The notes: generated by a model from the letters alone, not told the origin. A stretch of DNA of 64,000 nt from Eubacterium sp. AF16-48 (GCF_003479405.1 NZ_QUHB01000007.1:104161-168160), one strand, 5' to 3'. Counted from the stretch's first letter, positions 9,718 to 17,900 are shown. Numbers and translations: made by a program.

Positions 9718-9840
9718 TTAGTTTTCCACTTTTGTCTTGTCTTTTCCGTTATTTTTTTCTTCCATTTTTCTTAGAATTATTTCCCCTTTTTTCTGCATAT
9801 ACACTGCTATTGCTTCTTTAAGTAATTTCTTTGAAATCAT
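9718..9840 (-). CDS. Possible 40-residue charged small protein
   Basis: Short open frame starting MISKKLLKEAIAVYMQKKG and ending in a very charged tail. It is preceded by AAGG with about 5 bases to the ATG. Predicted largely helical and amphipathic. Support comes from the ribosome site, the sensible composition and the upstream inverted repeat at 9888-9933. It could still be a chance frame. It fills part of an otherwise empty stretch (9661-10017). Confidence 0.35.
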   Translation of the reverse strand: MISKKLLKEAIAVYMQKKGEIILRKMEEKNNGKDKTKVEN

Positions 9841-9887
9841 ATCCTTCATCTCTTTACACCTCACTTATTTTTCTTAAGAGAACTTTT

Positions 9888-9933
9888 TTGGCATATATAG
9901 TACACTATATATAAATCTCTCTATATATACCAA
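9888..9933. repeat. 13-bp inverted repeat, possible operator
   Basis: Arms TTGGCATATATAG and CTATATATACCAA pair with a single mismatch across a 20-base spacer. It lies between the end of the secreted SH3 protein gene and the small frame at 9718-9840. There is no poly-T tract, so an operator or promoter-proximal element is more likely than a terminator. Confidence 0.45.
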
Positions 9934-10017
9934 CGTGTGAAAAAGCATTTCGGAACAAAACTTTTTTATTTTCGTTGTTTTGCACAAATTTAGTTTTCTT
10001 TTTTGTACATTTATTCC

Positions 10018-11454
10018 CTACTTAGACATTGTTTTGCAAAAGGAATATGTAAACGTTCTTCTTTGGGTAAACTGTCCCATAACACTATTTTTCATTGCTG
10101 TTTCATGCATATATTTTAAAGCATCCTTTGCATTATTAAATTTTGCCTTTCCCTCATAATGCTTTATACACTCATCAGTTATGGCTCTTGCGTTTTTAGG
10201 ATTTTGCCAGAACAAATCGCAGAAATAGGCAATTAACCGGCTGTTGGTAAGTCCATATTCACTGCGGGCAACATTTATTCTTACTGCTACATCTGACTGA
10301 ACCTGTGATTTTTGTACTTCTATGCCAAAACTGCTGCCTAAAAGTGCCTTCACTGCCACTAATTCTTCCTCACTAAAGCTTCTGGCACCATTTTCCCAGC
10401 TATCTCCTGACAAAATATCCGAGTATAACTTATCAGCCTTTTTCTTTTGTTTCTTTTTAGAGCCGGTAAAGGAGTTGTTAATTATATCTCTCGCCTCCTC
10501 TACATTAGTGGCACATATTCTTTTAAGCAGATCATGGGCTCTTTCCCCATACCACTGCCATGCTCCTACTGTAATGGTCTTTTCTCCCTTAAACTGAGCC
10601 AAACCATTTCTGGCTGCCATATAGTTTCCCGACTCATTTTGTGCCAAAAGTGAAATAATGCTGTTGGTAAGTTCATCACTTCCGCTAAAAGAACCTACAT
10701 TTATTACACTTTGAAGCTGAGCCTGATACTCTAACTCCTGTTCTTCTTTATAATCTTCATATTCTGACTTTGTCATTGCCAACTCTGCCACAATATCAAT
10801 AGCTACGGAAGAAACCGGCACCCATCCTGTTATGGATTCCGTCCTTTGAACCCTGAGATATTTTTTATTATTGCTAAATCCGATAACCGGATATGAACGT
10901 CCTGAATATCCCATACCTACAGCCACATCTTTTCCTTTAGCTTCACTTTTTAACGCCACATCTTTTGTAAATTTCGCCTCTATTAAATTGTCATCTAATA
11001 AAACCGTCTCCACATCGCTGTCCACCACAACATCTTTAACAGACACATATCCGGTAATTTTTCCTGACTTTATTTTATATTTCTTACCGTCCTGCTCAAC
11101 AACCTTCATTATTCCTTTATCCGGCAGATAACCGATAACTTTTGACTTTTTATCTTTTGTTTTGTAGATTTTGGCACACTCATCGTCGTTGTCACTTAAA
11201 TCAACTACACCCATATCAAATATTTTCTTTTTATATTTATCAATTTCAGATAATTTGGTTTTCTTTTTATTCTTTTTCTTAACCGTCTTCTTTTGAAGCT
11301 TTGTAACATTTAAATCTTTATTTAATACGCTGATATTATTTCCTATGGTTTCAATATTATTTTGTATATTTATTGCTCCTAAATCAGCTGCCGGTGTATC
11401 AGCAGATACACACAATGTTAAAACCATACCTAAAATTAACGCTTTTGCTCGCAT
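10018..11454 (-). CDS. Secreted SH3-domain protein with lysozyme-like C-terminal region
   Basis: 478 residues with a signal peptide (about 1-22). A Lys-rich linker (about 50-72) precedes two bacterial SH3-like repeats (about 75-150 and 155-225, ending GYVSVKDV and GWVPVSSVA). The C-terminal domain (about 250-478) contains LLAQNESGNYMAARNG and TVGAWQWYGERAHDLLKRI, reminiscent of lysozyme-superfamily or phage-lysin folds in which an early Glu (NESG) is catalytic. I infer a cell-wall-directed enzyme or binding protein; the enzymatic class is uncertain. Monocistronic. Confidence 0.72.
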   Translation of the reverse strand: MRAKALILGMVLTLCVSADTPAADLGAINIQNNIETIGNNISVLNKDLNVTKLQKKTVKKKNKKKTKLSEIDKYKKKIFDMGVVDLSDNDDECAKIYKTKDKKSKVIGYLPDKGIMKVVEQDGKKYKIKSGKITGYVSVKDVVVDSDVETVLLDDNLIEAKFTKDVALKSEAKGKDVAVGMGYSGRSYPVIGFSNNKKYLRVQRTESITGWVPVSSVAIDIVAELAMTKSEYEDYKEEQELEYQAQLQSVINVGSFSGSDELTNSIISLLAQNESGNYMAARNGLAQFKGEKTITVGAWQWYGERAHDLLKRICATNVEEARDIINNSFTGSKKKQKKKADKLYSDILSGDSWENGARSFSEEELVAVKALLGSSFGIEVQKSQVQSDVAVRINVARSEYGLTNSRLIAYFCDLFWQNPKNARAITDECIKHYEGKAKFNNAKDALKYMHETAMKNSVMGQFTQRRTFTYSFCKTMSK

Positions 11455-11580
11455 TTTCCGTCCATCCTTTCAAATAAATTTCAAGGCTTTTGTTAGTCTT
11501 TCTATTCAACATTATCATTATATCACCGGTGACAAATACCACCAGCAATTTACCCTATATTTCATAGAACTTTAACAATT

Positions 11581-12177
11581 TTATATCTCCCCTATTTGTT
11601 TATATCCATTATCATCCAAATTTAGCATAATTACCCCACAGTTTTTCTGTAGCCCCCCTGACCAATATTCATCAATGCCGTGATTTAACACGTAGCACAT
11701 AATGCCTTTATTCATTGCCCCATGTCCTGCAATCAGCACTCTGTTTAGCTTGTTTCTTTGTGGCTCAATAACCTGTTTCATAAACTCCTTTGTTCTATGA
11801 CACACTTCCTCAAAGGATTCCCCGTTTTCAGGTGGAATGTAATGCCCCGGATCATCAAAAAACTTACAAAAAGAGTTGCTTTTGTCCTTTTTTAGCTGGT
11901 CTGCCTGCATTCCTTCATTTATTCCGAAATTAATTTCCCTTAATCTATCATCCTTTATAATAGGTATATTACGCTCTCCCCTAATAATGCATGCTGTTTC
12001 GTATGCACGGTTAAGAGGTGAACTGTAAATTACATCAAAATCCACATTTTCAAGCTGTTTTCCCCTTTCTCTTGCCTCATTTCGTCCTACTTCACTTAAA
12101 TCAATATTCCTGTTTCCCTGAAGACGTTTTGATTTATTCCAAAGGGTTTCACCATGTCTTACAATATATATTTCCAT
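11581..12177 (-). CDS. Histidine phosphatase family protein (phosphoglycerate-mutase fold)
   Basis: 198 residues. The catalytic RHGETLWN motif is at 7-14 with His8, and the second His is in AGHGAMN. SSPLNRAYETA carries the second Arg, and Glu lies in REINFGINEGM. This is a broad-specificity cytosolic phosphatase related to CobC/GpmB. The substrate cannot be read from sequence. AAAGGAG precedes the ATG. Confidence 0.88.
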   Translation of the reverse strand: MEIYIVRHGETLWNKSKRLQGNRNIDLSEVGRNEARERGKQLENVDFDVIYSSPLNRAYETACIIRGERNIPIIKDDRLREINFGINEGMQADQLKKDKSNSFCKFFDDPGHYIPPENGESFEEVCHRTKEFMKQVIEPQRNKLNRVLIAGHGAMNKGIMCYVLNHGIDEYWSGGLQKNCGVIMLNLDDNGYKQIGEI

Positions 12178-12248
12178 TTATTTCTCCTTTAAATGCTTTT
12201 GCCTTATGAATTATAGCACTATGATCTTTTTACTTCAAACCGTGTTTA

Positions 12249-12277
12249 TTGACAATATCCTATTTTTTACTTATAAT
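12249..12277 (+). promoter_or_regulatory. Consensus sigma-A promoter of the MATE gene
   Basis: Perfect TTGACA (12249-12254) and TATAAT (12272-12277) with an optimal 17-base spacer. Predicted start near 12284, which gives a roughly 105-base leader before the MATE ATG. Confidence 0.85.
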
Positions 12278-12294
12278 CATTTAAAACCATTGTT

Positions 12295-12345
12295 ATGGAG
12301 TGGATTTTTTTAAGACTTAGGTTTTATTTTCGCCACACAGCTTAA
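12295..12345 (+). CDS. Putative 16-residue leader peptide containing an RLR motif
   Basis: Short frame MEWIFLRLRFYFRHTA in the leader of the MATE gene. Its stop codon falls in the left arm of the terminator hairpin. It starts about 11 bases after the predicted transcript start, with no Shine-Dalgarno sequence visible. Arg-Leu-Arg is the arrest motif of some macrolide-sensing erm leader peptides. The arrangement suggests drug-dependent attenuation but is unproven. Confidence 0.4.
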   Translation: MEWIFLRLRFYFRHTA

Positions 12346-12364
12346 TACAAGTTGTGTGGCTTTT
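12332..12364 (+). terminator. Attenuator-like terminator ahead of the MATE gene
   Basis: 12-bp stem GCCACACAGCTT / AAGTTGTGTGGC (one G-U) with a 5-base loop, followed by TTTTAT. It lies between the consensus promoter and the MATE ribosome site, so it must be read through for expression. Confidence 0.75.
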
Positions 12365-12389
12365 ATATTGTCAAAAAAGGAGAATTATA

Positions 12390-13727
12390 ATGAATCAGAC
12401 TTTTATGAAGGAAAAGCCGATTTTTCCACTGGTTTTATCCATGGCTTTGCCTATGACTATATCTATGCTGGTAAATGCCTTATATAATATAGTAGACAGT
12501 TATTTTGTTGCCAGTATCAGCGAAAGCGCAATGACTGCTTTGTCACTGGTTTATCCTATACAAAACATAGTAACCGCAGTAACTGTTGGCTTTGGTATTG
12601 GAATTAATGCCCTGGTGGCTTTTTTTCTTGGGGCTGATAATAAGCATATGGCTAACCGTGCCACATCTCTTGGAATGCTGTGCAATTTTATTCACGGAAT
12701 ACTTTTAACTATTATCTGTATTTCCATAATGCCCGGCTATCTTGGGCTTTTTACGGAAGATGCAGGAGTAATTTCTCAGGGACTTACTTATTCCCACATT
12801 GTTTTTGCTTTTTCCATACCTATATCCGTGTCTATTAGCTTTGAAAAAATTTTTCAGGCTGTTGGGCGTATGAAGGTTTCAATGGTATGCATGATGATTG
12901 GGTGTGTTGCTAATATTATTTTGGATCCGTTTTTTATATTTGGAATTGGATTTTTCCCAAAACTCGGGATTGAAGGTGCGGCTATTGCCACTGTAATAGG
13001 TCAGATTGCCACCCTTTTAGGATATGTTTTGGTTTATTTTTTAAGACCTATGCCTGTTAAAATCAGAATTTCTGATATGGGATTTGATTTAACATTATTA
13101 AAAAGATTATATGTTGTGGGATTTCCGGCAACTCTTAACTTGGCTCTGCCTTCACTTCAGGTATCTGTTCTTAACAGGATTCTTTCAGTCTACTCAGGCA
13201 GTTATGTTTTAGTTTTAGGTGCCTACTACAAGCTTCAGACGTTTTTGTACCTTACGGCAAATGGTGTGGTGCAGGGAATGCGCCCTCTCATATCCTATAA
13301 TTATGGTGCCGGTGAAAAGGTACGTGTCCAAAAGATTTTTAAAACAGCTCTTAGCATAATCATTGCCGTTATGGCTCTTGGAACCGTCCTTTGCCTGTGG
13401 ATTCCTCAGTATCTTATTGGACTATTCTCCGACAATGAAGCTACCATTGAAATCGGTTGTACCGCTCTTCGCTTTATTAGTGCAGGATTTATTGTTTCTT
13501 CCCTGTCTATCACGGTATCCGGTTCCTTAGAAGCTTTGGGAAAGGGATTTTCTTCCCTTGTTATTTCAATGTTGAGATACATTGTAGTTATGTTAGGACT
13601 TGCTTTCATATTAAATCACTTCTATGGTACTTACGGAGTTTGGGCAAGTTTCGGTGTCACAGAACTTATTACCGCCTTGTTCGCCTATGTTATCCACAAA
13701 AAAAGCGGATGCGGGGCAGTTAAGTGA
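12390..13727 (+). CDS. MATE-family efflux transporter
   Basis: 445 residues from the ATG at 12390, preceded by AAAAGGAGAATTATA; an in-frame GTG 36 bases upstream has no ribosome site. It has about twelve TM helices and two homologous halves. Family features include LVLSMALPMTISMLVNALYN in TM1 and IEGAAIATVIGQ mid-protein. It would export drugs or cationic metabolites in exchange for Na+ or H+. A strong promoter plus a terminator and leader peptide upstream suggest conditional read-through. Confidence 0.92.
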   Translation: MNQTFMKEKPIFPLVLSMALPMTISMLVNALYNIVDSYFVASISESAMTALSLVYPIQNIVTAVTVGFGIGINALVAFFLGADNKHMANRATSLGMLCNFIHGILLTIICISIMPGYLGLFTEDAGVISQGLTYSHIVFAFSIPISVSISFEKIFQAVGRMKVSMVCMMIGCVANIILDPFFIFGIGFFPKLGIEGAAIATVIGQIATLLGYVLVYFLRPMPVKIRISDMGFDLTLLKRLYVVGFPATLNLALPSLQVSVLNRILSVYSGSYVLVLGAYYKLQTFLYLTANGVVQGMRPLISYNYGAGEKVRVQKIFKTALSIIIAVMALGTVLCLWIPQYLIGLFSDNEATIEIGCTALRFISAGFIVSSLSITVSGSLEALGKGFSSLVISMLRYIVVMLGLAFILNHFYGTYGVWASFGVTELITALFAYVIHKKSGCGAVK

Positions 13728-13732
13728 GGTGG

Positions 13733-14404
13733 TTAACGTATATTCACATCGCTTTCTAGTGATAGAATATTGTCCTTAGGTGACAATATTCTATTATCAT
13801 GAGTTGCCACAACCACCATTGAATTGTTTTCTGTATTTATCTGCCTTAATTCTCTCATGATTATCCGGGCATTATCAGCATCTAATGAAGCCGTTGGTTC
13901 ATCTGCAATAATAACATCCGGATTATTTATGAGTGCCCTTGCCATTTCAACTCTTTGCTTTTCTCCACCAGACAATTTTTCCACAATAACATTTTTTAAG
14001 TTGCCAATTCCCAGTCTTTCCAGTAGTCCGAAAGCCTTGGTATAGGCGTTGCCATTCACCTTTCCACCAATATATATGGGCAATAACACATTGTCTAATA
14101 CAGATAGCTTAGATATTAACATAGCTTCCTGATGTACATATCCTATTCTGGAATTTCTATATTTTAATATTTCTTTTTTATTTTTATATTTAATGGGACT
14201 TCCGTCAAAATAATAAACTCCCCTGTCCATTTTTTCCACAAGTCCGATTATATTCAATAACGTTGTCTTTCCTGTTCCGGAATCACCTACAATAAAGTTA
14301 ATCTTCTCACTATCCAATTTCAGAGAATAATCACTAAAAATTTGTTTACTCCTAAAATAATCCACCTGATATTTTTTATACATATTGTGTATTTCAATCT
14401 TCAT
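13733..14404 (-). CDS. ABC transporter ATP-binding protein (MacB/LolD type)
   Basis: 223 residues, a single complete nucleotide-binding domain. It has Walker A GDSGTGKTT (about 40-48), the Q-loop, signature LSGGEKQRVEMARAL, Walker B VIIADEPTASLD and switch His in VATHD. It is the last gene of a minus-strand unit and follows the FtsX-like permease by 20 bases, so it should energise that permease. Lipoprotein, peptide or bacteriocin export or extraction is typical for this class. A 13-bp inverted repeat lies within its 3' coding end. Confidence 0.9.
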   Translation of the reverse strand: MKIEIHNMYKKYQVDYFRSKQIFSDYSLKLDSEKINFIVGDSGTGKTTLLNIIGLVEKMDRGVYYFDGSPIKYKNKKEILKYRNSRIGYVHQEAMLISKLSVLDNVLLPIYIGGKVNGNAYTKAFGLLERLGIGNLKNVIVEKLSGGEKQRVEMARALINNPDVIIADEPTASLDADNARIIMRELRQINTENNSMVVVATHDNRILSPKDNILSLESDVNIR

Positions 14405-14424
14405 TTTCTTTTCCTTAATAAAAT

Positions 14425-15519
14425 CTACTTTATTTTATGCAACATTAACATGGTATAAATTCCCTGTAGTCCCATAATTATTGCAAACAATGAGCCAATT
14501 ATTATATAGCTGCTTTCACTGTATAGTATTTTTTGAACTTCTCCATTATTTCTACTGTTGCACAAAATCTCTATTATAAAAACTATTCCAAAGGCAACTA
14601 TGCACTGTAAAAGCATATCTAACATACATAATGCAAATATTTTTTTCTTAGACATTCCCAATGCATAAAACACTTTATATATTTCCAGATTTAAGTTATA
14701 AATCATTGCCGATATTAGAACAAAGCTATTAATGATTAATACCCCAAACATTAATATGTATATGCCTGATGTACTAAGTTTTTCTCTCATTTCATTGCTT
14801 GAGTTCCTTTTCACCTCTTCAAAGGATGTTATATCATAATTTGAAAAGGCTTTCCTTATATCCTGTTCATTTCCCTTTGCAATTAAAGATATAATTGAAA
14901 CCTTTCCCGTAATACTTTTAGCCATCTCTTTACTATTTGTAATAAGGCAATTATTATCCATTTTCTCTAACATCAGCTGATAGTCCATTTGTTTTCCACC
15001 TGAATTAAGTTTTGCAAATACAAAATCCTTTTTTAATATTCCACTCACCTTGCCTTTAACCTGTGTGCCTGTACTTAATGTTATTTTTATTATATCTCCT
15101 ATTTTATATTTGCGATTCCAATCATAGCCTAAAATAAACTGCTGTTTCTTTTTCCCTTCAAACCACATTCCATATTTCAGCTTATACCGGATTTTTTCCA
15201 TGGTATCATTAACATATATCACAGTTACATACTCCCCATTTAGCTGTGCATTTCCCTGTAATTCATAACCTACCTCAATTCCGTACCTACCCTGAATATC
15301 CCTGCATTTCTTTGTCAATGTATTTACATCCTGTGATTCATTAACACAGTTTGATATATAGTACATATCACTATCATAGCGTATGCTTTCATTTATATTT
15401 TTTTGTTCCCAAAGATCAAATACTTCTCCCTTGATAAATAGCACAAATATTATTATCTGTATTATAAACAGAATTTTATATTTTCCGTTTACCTGTAATG
15501 TTTTTAAAAAAAGTGTCAC
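14425..15519 (-). CDS. FtsX/MacB-like ABC permease
   Basis: 364 residues with a GTG start supported by AAGGAG. One N-terminal TM (about 14-30) is followed by a large extracytoplasmic domain (about 31-240) and three C-terminal TMs (about 255-360), the FtsX/MacB layout. It overlaps the preceding membrane-protein gene by 44 bases and precedes the ATPase, so it is the membrane half of a mechanotransmission ABC system. The cargo is unknown; a small secreted protein is encoded at the head of the cluster. Confidence 0.8.
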   Translation of the reverse strand: MTLFLKTLQVNGKYKILFIIQIIIFVLFIKGEVFDLWEQKNINESIRYDSDMYYISNCVNESQDVNTLTKKCRDIQGRYGIEVGYELQGNAQLNGEYVTVIYVNDTMEKIRYKLKYGMWFEGKKKQQFILGYDWNRKYKIGDIIKITLSTGTQVKGKVSGILKKDFVFAKLNSGGKQMDYQLMLEKMDNNCLITNSKEMAKSITGKVSIISLIAKGNEQDIRKAFSNYDITSFEEVKRNSSNEMREKLSTSGIYILMFGVLIINSFVLISAMIYNLNLEIYKVFYALGMSKKKIFALCMLDMLLQCIVAFGIVFIIEILCNSRNNGEVQKILYSESSYIIIGSLFAIIMGLQGIYTMLMLHKIK

Positions 15520-16006
15520 TTTTTTTCTCCTTAATTTCTACTGCCCCAAACACACTTATTACCAAACCAAATGCCAGTGAATAAATCCCCCAAAAAACAG
15601 GCAACTCATAAATCACAAATTTAATAACCTGACTAATTGATATGAACCACCCTCTGGAAATCAGCAATATTCCAACAGCCGTTCCTAAATAAGCTAACAG
15701 AAAAAACATCAATTCAAAAATGTAATAGCATAATATAATTTTTTTCTTTCCTGCACCATATTTGTAAAATATTTTAAATAAATTACAATTTCTTCCTGTA
15801 TATTCCCCAAAAAATATCAGATAGCCTACTGCAAAAAGAATCAGTACAATTTGAATATTTATATTTATCACATTTTCTATTGTATATTCTCCCCAATAAT
15901 AACAGGAAATAAAATATATACAAAAAATGCATATTAGTTGAAATGTCAGTAATGTTCTAAATAATATATTATTTTTTATTAATGTTTTAAAAAAAATTTT
16001 AACCAT
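15476..16006 (-). CDS. Small multi-pass membrane protein of the ABC cluster
   Basis: 176 residues with about four or five TM helices and the short loop KYGAGKKKI between membrane segments. That resembles the KIGASKK loop of bacteriocin-associated and FtsX-like membrane proteins, so it may be a half-permease partner of the next gene, with which it overlaps. No Shine-Dalgarno sequence is visible before its ATG. A strong hairpin lies just upstream (16021-16050). Family not identified. Confidence 0.6.
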   Translation of the reverse strand: MVKIFFKTLIKNNILFRTLLTFQLICIFCIYFISCYYWGEYTIENVININIQIVLILFAVGYLIFFGEYTGRNCNLFKIFYKYGAGKKKIILCYYIFELMFFLLAYLGTAVGILLISRGWFISISQVIKFVIYELPVFWGIYSLAFGLVISVFGAVEIKEKKSDTFFKNITGKRKI

Positions 16007-16020
16007 AATGTTGATATATA

Positions 16021-16050
16021 AATAATGAGGCTATAAATAGCCTCATTATT
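16021..16050 (-). terminator. Strong hairpin at the end of the VanZ-like gene
   Basis: Perfect 13-bp stem AATAATGAGGCTA / TAGCCTCATTATT with a 4-base loop. It includes the VanZ-like stop codon. The following minus-strand sequence is only modestly T-rich, so it may attenuate rather than fully stop transcription into the ABC genes. Confidence 0.6.
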
Positions 16051-16621
16051 TATCAAAAAATTTTGCAATACCTTTCTCTATTTTTGTATTATTTAACAGA
16101 TGAATAATCAATATCGATAATATTATTCCTATAAAATTCAAAATAACATCATCCACATCACATACTTTATTAGGAAATTTTGTGATTATATCTATAATAT
16201 ACTGTGTTATTTCTATAAAAACAATAGCCATAAAGCAATAAACAATGCATTTTCTGTAAGATTTTATAAAAAAAACATAATACAAAAAAAATACTAAAGG
16301 CATCAATAAGAGAATGTTTCCTCCCACCTGTACAGCAAAATTATGCACGCTTCCGACTCCCGTAATGGTCCTAAATGGTACGAAATTTGCGTAATTCATT
16401 TTCATCTTTTCCACCATATCATCACTCATTGCCCTATTAAACACGATTCTAACTGGTGTGTATACAACCTTAACTAAACATAAAATATATAATTCAAACA
16501 AAATCAAACCATATATGTTATACTTGTTTTTCTTTTTCAGTTTATATATTAATAATGTAATACACAGTATTAATATATATAATAGGGCAAAAATTTCTAA
16601 ATGTAAATCAATTACTATCAT
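16046..16621 (-). CDS. VanZ-like family membrane protein
   Basis: 191 residues with five TM helices. VanZ-family features are the ANFVPFRTI stretch after the first periplasmic loop, GGNILLLMPL in the third TM, the acidic EITQYII and CDVDDVILNFIG near the end. VanZ of the vancomycin cluster gives low-level teicoplanin resistance, but most VanZ-like proteins are unassigned. It starts 14 bases after the secreted-protein stop with GGAGG in between, so the two are co-transcribed. Confidence 0.85.
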   Translation of the reverse strand: MIVIDLHLEIFALLYILILCITLLIYKLKKKNKYNIYGLILFELYILCLVKVVYTPVRIVFNRAMSDDMVEKMKMNYANFVPFRTITGVGSVHNFAVQVGGNILLLMPLVFFLYYVFFIKSYRKCIVYCFMAIVFIEITQYIIDIITKFPNKVCDVDDVILNFIGIILSILIIHLLNNTKIEKGIAKFFDK

Positions 16622-16635
16622 TTAGACCTCCATGC

Positions 16636-17031
16636 CTATGGAGCATCCCATGTAAATGTAACTGTTCCCTCCACATGATATCTATACGGAGATGACAAAT
16701 ATACCCTGTAGGTAGCCTTTTCTTTTGTCGTAAATGTTACTGTTTTAAACTCGTGACTATTAACACTCTTGGACGAAATGTCAGCGCCCCCCCAACCATA
16801 CCAACGTTTTTGTTCAACATAAATATCAATTGGACAATCATAACTTCTGACACAATTAGGTTGCATACCTACCTTTAATTTGCCTTTCTTTTTTATGTTC
16901 ATTGACTTACTATAAACCCCCGCACTCATAGAGTATGTTGTTTTACGAATCTTTGTATCCGCAAACACAACCGTTGTTGACAAAACTGTTATAATCAGAA
17001 TTGCCAACACTTGTTTTAAATGATGTTTCAT
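16636..17031 (-). CDS. Small secreted protein at head of the ABC/VanZ unit
   Basis: 131 residues from the ATG at 17031, which has GGAGG 8 bases upstream; an earlier in-frame ATG lacks one. The signal peptide (about 1-24) ends VVFA. The mature part is about 107 residues, beta-rich and aromatic. It has two Cys (NCVRSYDCP) that could form a disulfide, and WYGWGGADISS. The layout (secreted peptide, VanZ-like, membrane protein, FtsX-like, ATPase) recalls lactococcin-972-type bacteriocin loci, but the peptide does not clearly match that family. Function inferred only. Confidence 0.6.
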   Translation of the reverse strand: MKHHLKQVLAILIITVLSTTVVFADTKIRKTTYSMSAGVYSKSMNIKKKGKLKVGMQPNCVRSYDCPIDIYVEQKRWYGWGGADISSKSVNSHEFKTVTFTTKEKATYRVYLSSPYRYHVEGTVTFTWDAP

Positions 17032-17091
17032 ATAGATAACCTCCATTCCTTTCAATTTTTTCTACATTTTTCCAATGTAAACATCCCTCCC

Positions 17092-17121
17092 ATTTTACAT
17101 TTATTTTTATATGAAGTCAAA
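17092..17121 (-). promoter_or_regulatory. Predicted promoter of the secreted-peptide unit
   Basis: On the minus strand TTGACT (17116-17121) and TAAAAT (17092-17097) are spaced by 18 bases, upstream of the gene starting at 17031. The rest of 17122-17319 is AT-rich with no gene supported. Confidence 0.5.
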
Positions 17122-17319
17122 TATTTTTTACTTTTTCATCTTTTTTGCAAATATTAAAATTAACATTTTATTCTATATCAATTCGATTTTTAACTATATT
17201 TTTATTCCCACTTCATATTTTATAGTAGCCTTTATAAATATTATTACTGTCTGCACTCCCTTTGTTTTAATGGGATTTCTCTATTCTTGTTTTTATCATT
17301 GTTCGTGATATGTCTTTCG

Positions 17320-17343
17320 ATTGGTGTAGTAATTGGTGTAGTA
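17320..17343. repeat. Tandem 12-bp direct repeat at the element border
   Basis: ATTGGTGTAGTA occurs twice head to tail, 25 bases beyond the 3' end of the integrase remnant. Tandem ATTGGTGTA units beside tyrosine-integrase genes are likely integrase-binding or att-proximal sites. A near-identical pair lies at 28700-28721. Confidence 0.6.
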
Positions 17344-17368
17344 GAAAACTAGGTTTGTATCTCCCAAA

Positions 17369-17764
17369 TTATGAGATTTTTATATTATTTAATTTGCTCA
17401 ACTCCTGTTGTTTCTTTTCTTCGGTAACATGCGTATAGATATTCATTGTCGTTTTAATATCAGCATGCCCCATTATGGATTGGGTTGTTTTCACGTTTAA
17501 ATCATTTTCACATAATCTTGTACAAAATGTATGTCGCATTATATGTGCAGAAAACTCTGGCATTTCTATTGCTTCTCTGTTTTCTTTTTCCGCCTTTTGT
17601 ATTTCCTGCTCCTGCTCTCTTAATTCAATTATATTATTTGCATATATTGTCTGTCGCTCGCCTGTATCATCCGTAAAGCGATACATATACAGACCGTCTT
17701 TTCTTTGGCTTTCTCCTACTTTTAAAACTCTGCCCTTTGAATCTACTCGCTTTTTTCTTGCCAT
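17369..17764 (-). pseudogene. Tyrosine integrase with large in-frame internal deletion
   Basis: 131 residues joining two distant parts of a Tn916-type integrase. The N-terminal arm-binding piece (about 1-60, MARKKRVDSKGRVLKVG to the QEQEIQ helix) runs directly into the C-terminal catalytic end (about 72-131) with HIMRHTF, IMGHADIKTTMNIYTH and the nucleophile Tyr. The core-binding domain and the first catalytic Arg and Lys are missing. Normal integrases are near 400 residues. The frame is intact, but recombinase activity is not expected. It may still bind arm sites. Confidence 0.88.
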
Positions 17765-17796
17765 AGTTTTATATCCTTTCTGAAATTAGTTTGAAA

Positions 17797-17841
17797 GAAT
17801 ACTCACACTATGATAAGATTATTTCGTAGTGCAGAGTATTC
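17797..17841 (-). promoter_or_regulatory. Inverted repeat in the integrase leader
   Basis: GAATACTC plus CACTA arms pair with TAGTG and GAGTATTC around an AT-rich centre, 33 bases upstream of the integrase ATG. Possible operator or integrase-binding site. Confidence 0.4.
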
Positions 17842-17863
17842 TTATTTTGTACTAAGTCAATGG

Positions 17864-17900
17864 GTTAGTCATTCGCTTTGGTCGGGGAGTGACTAACTTT
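17864..17900 (+). terminator. Hairpin with plus-strand T-run
   Basis: Arms GTTAGTCATT / AGTGACTAAC (one mismatch) are followed on the plus strand by TTTTTTATTT. It sits between the ribbon-helix-helix gene and the integrase remnant, both on the minus strand, so it would block plus-strand transcription entering the element. Confidence 0.55.

Noticed and set aside
11345..11575. 76-codon plus-strand frame opposite the SH3 protein start
   Set aside because: Antisense of the signal-peptide region; no ribosome site.
17111..17308. 65-codon Phe/Ile-rich plus-strand frame
   Set aside because: Only AT-rich low-complexity translation with no ribosome site; it overlaps the predicted promoter of the secreted-peptide unit.
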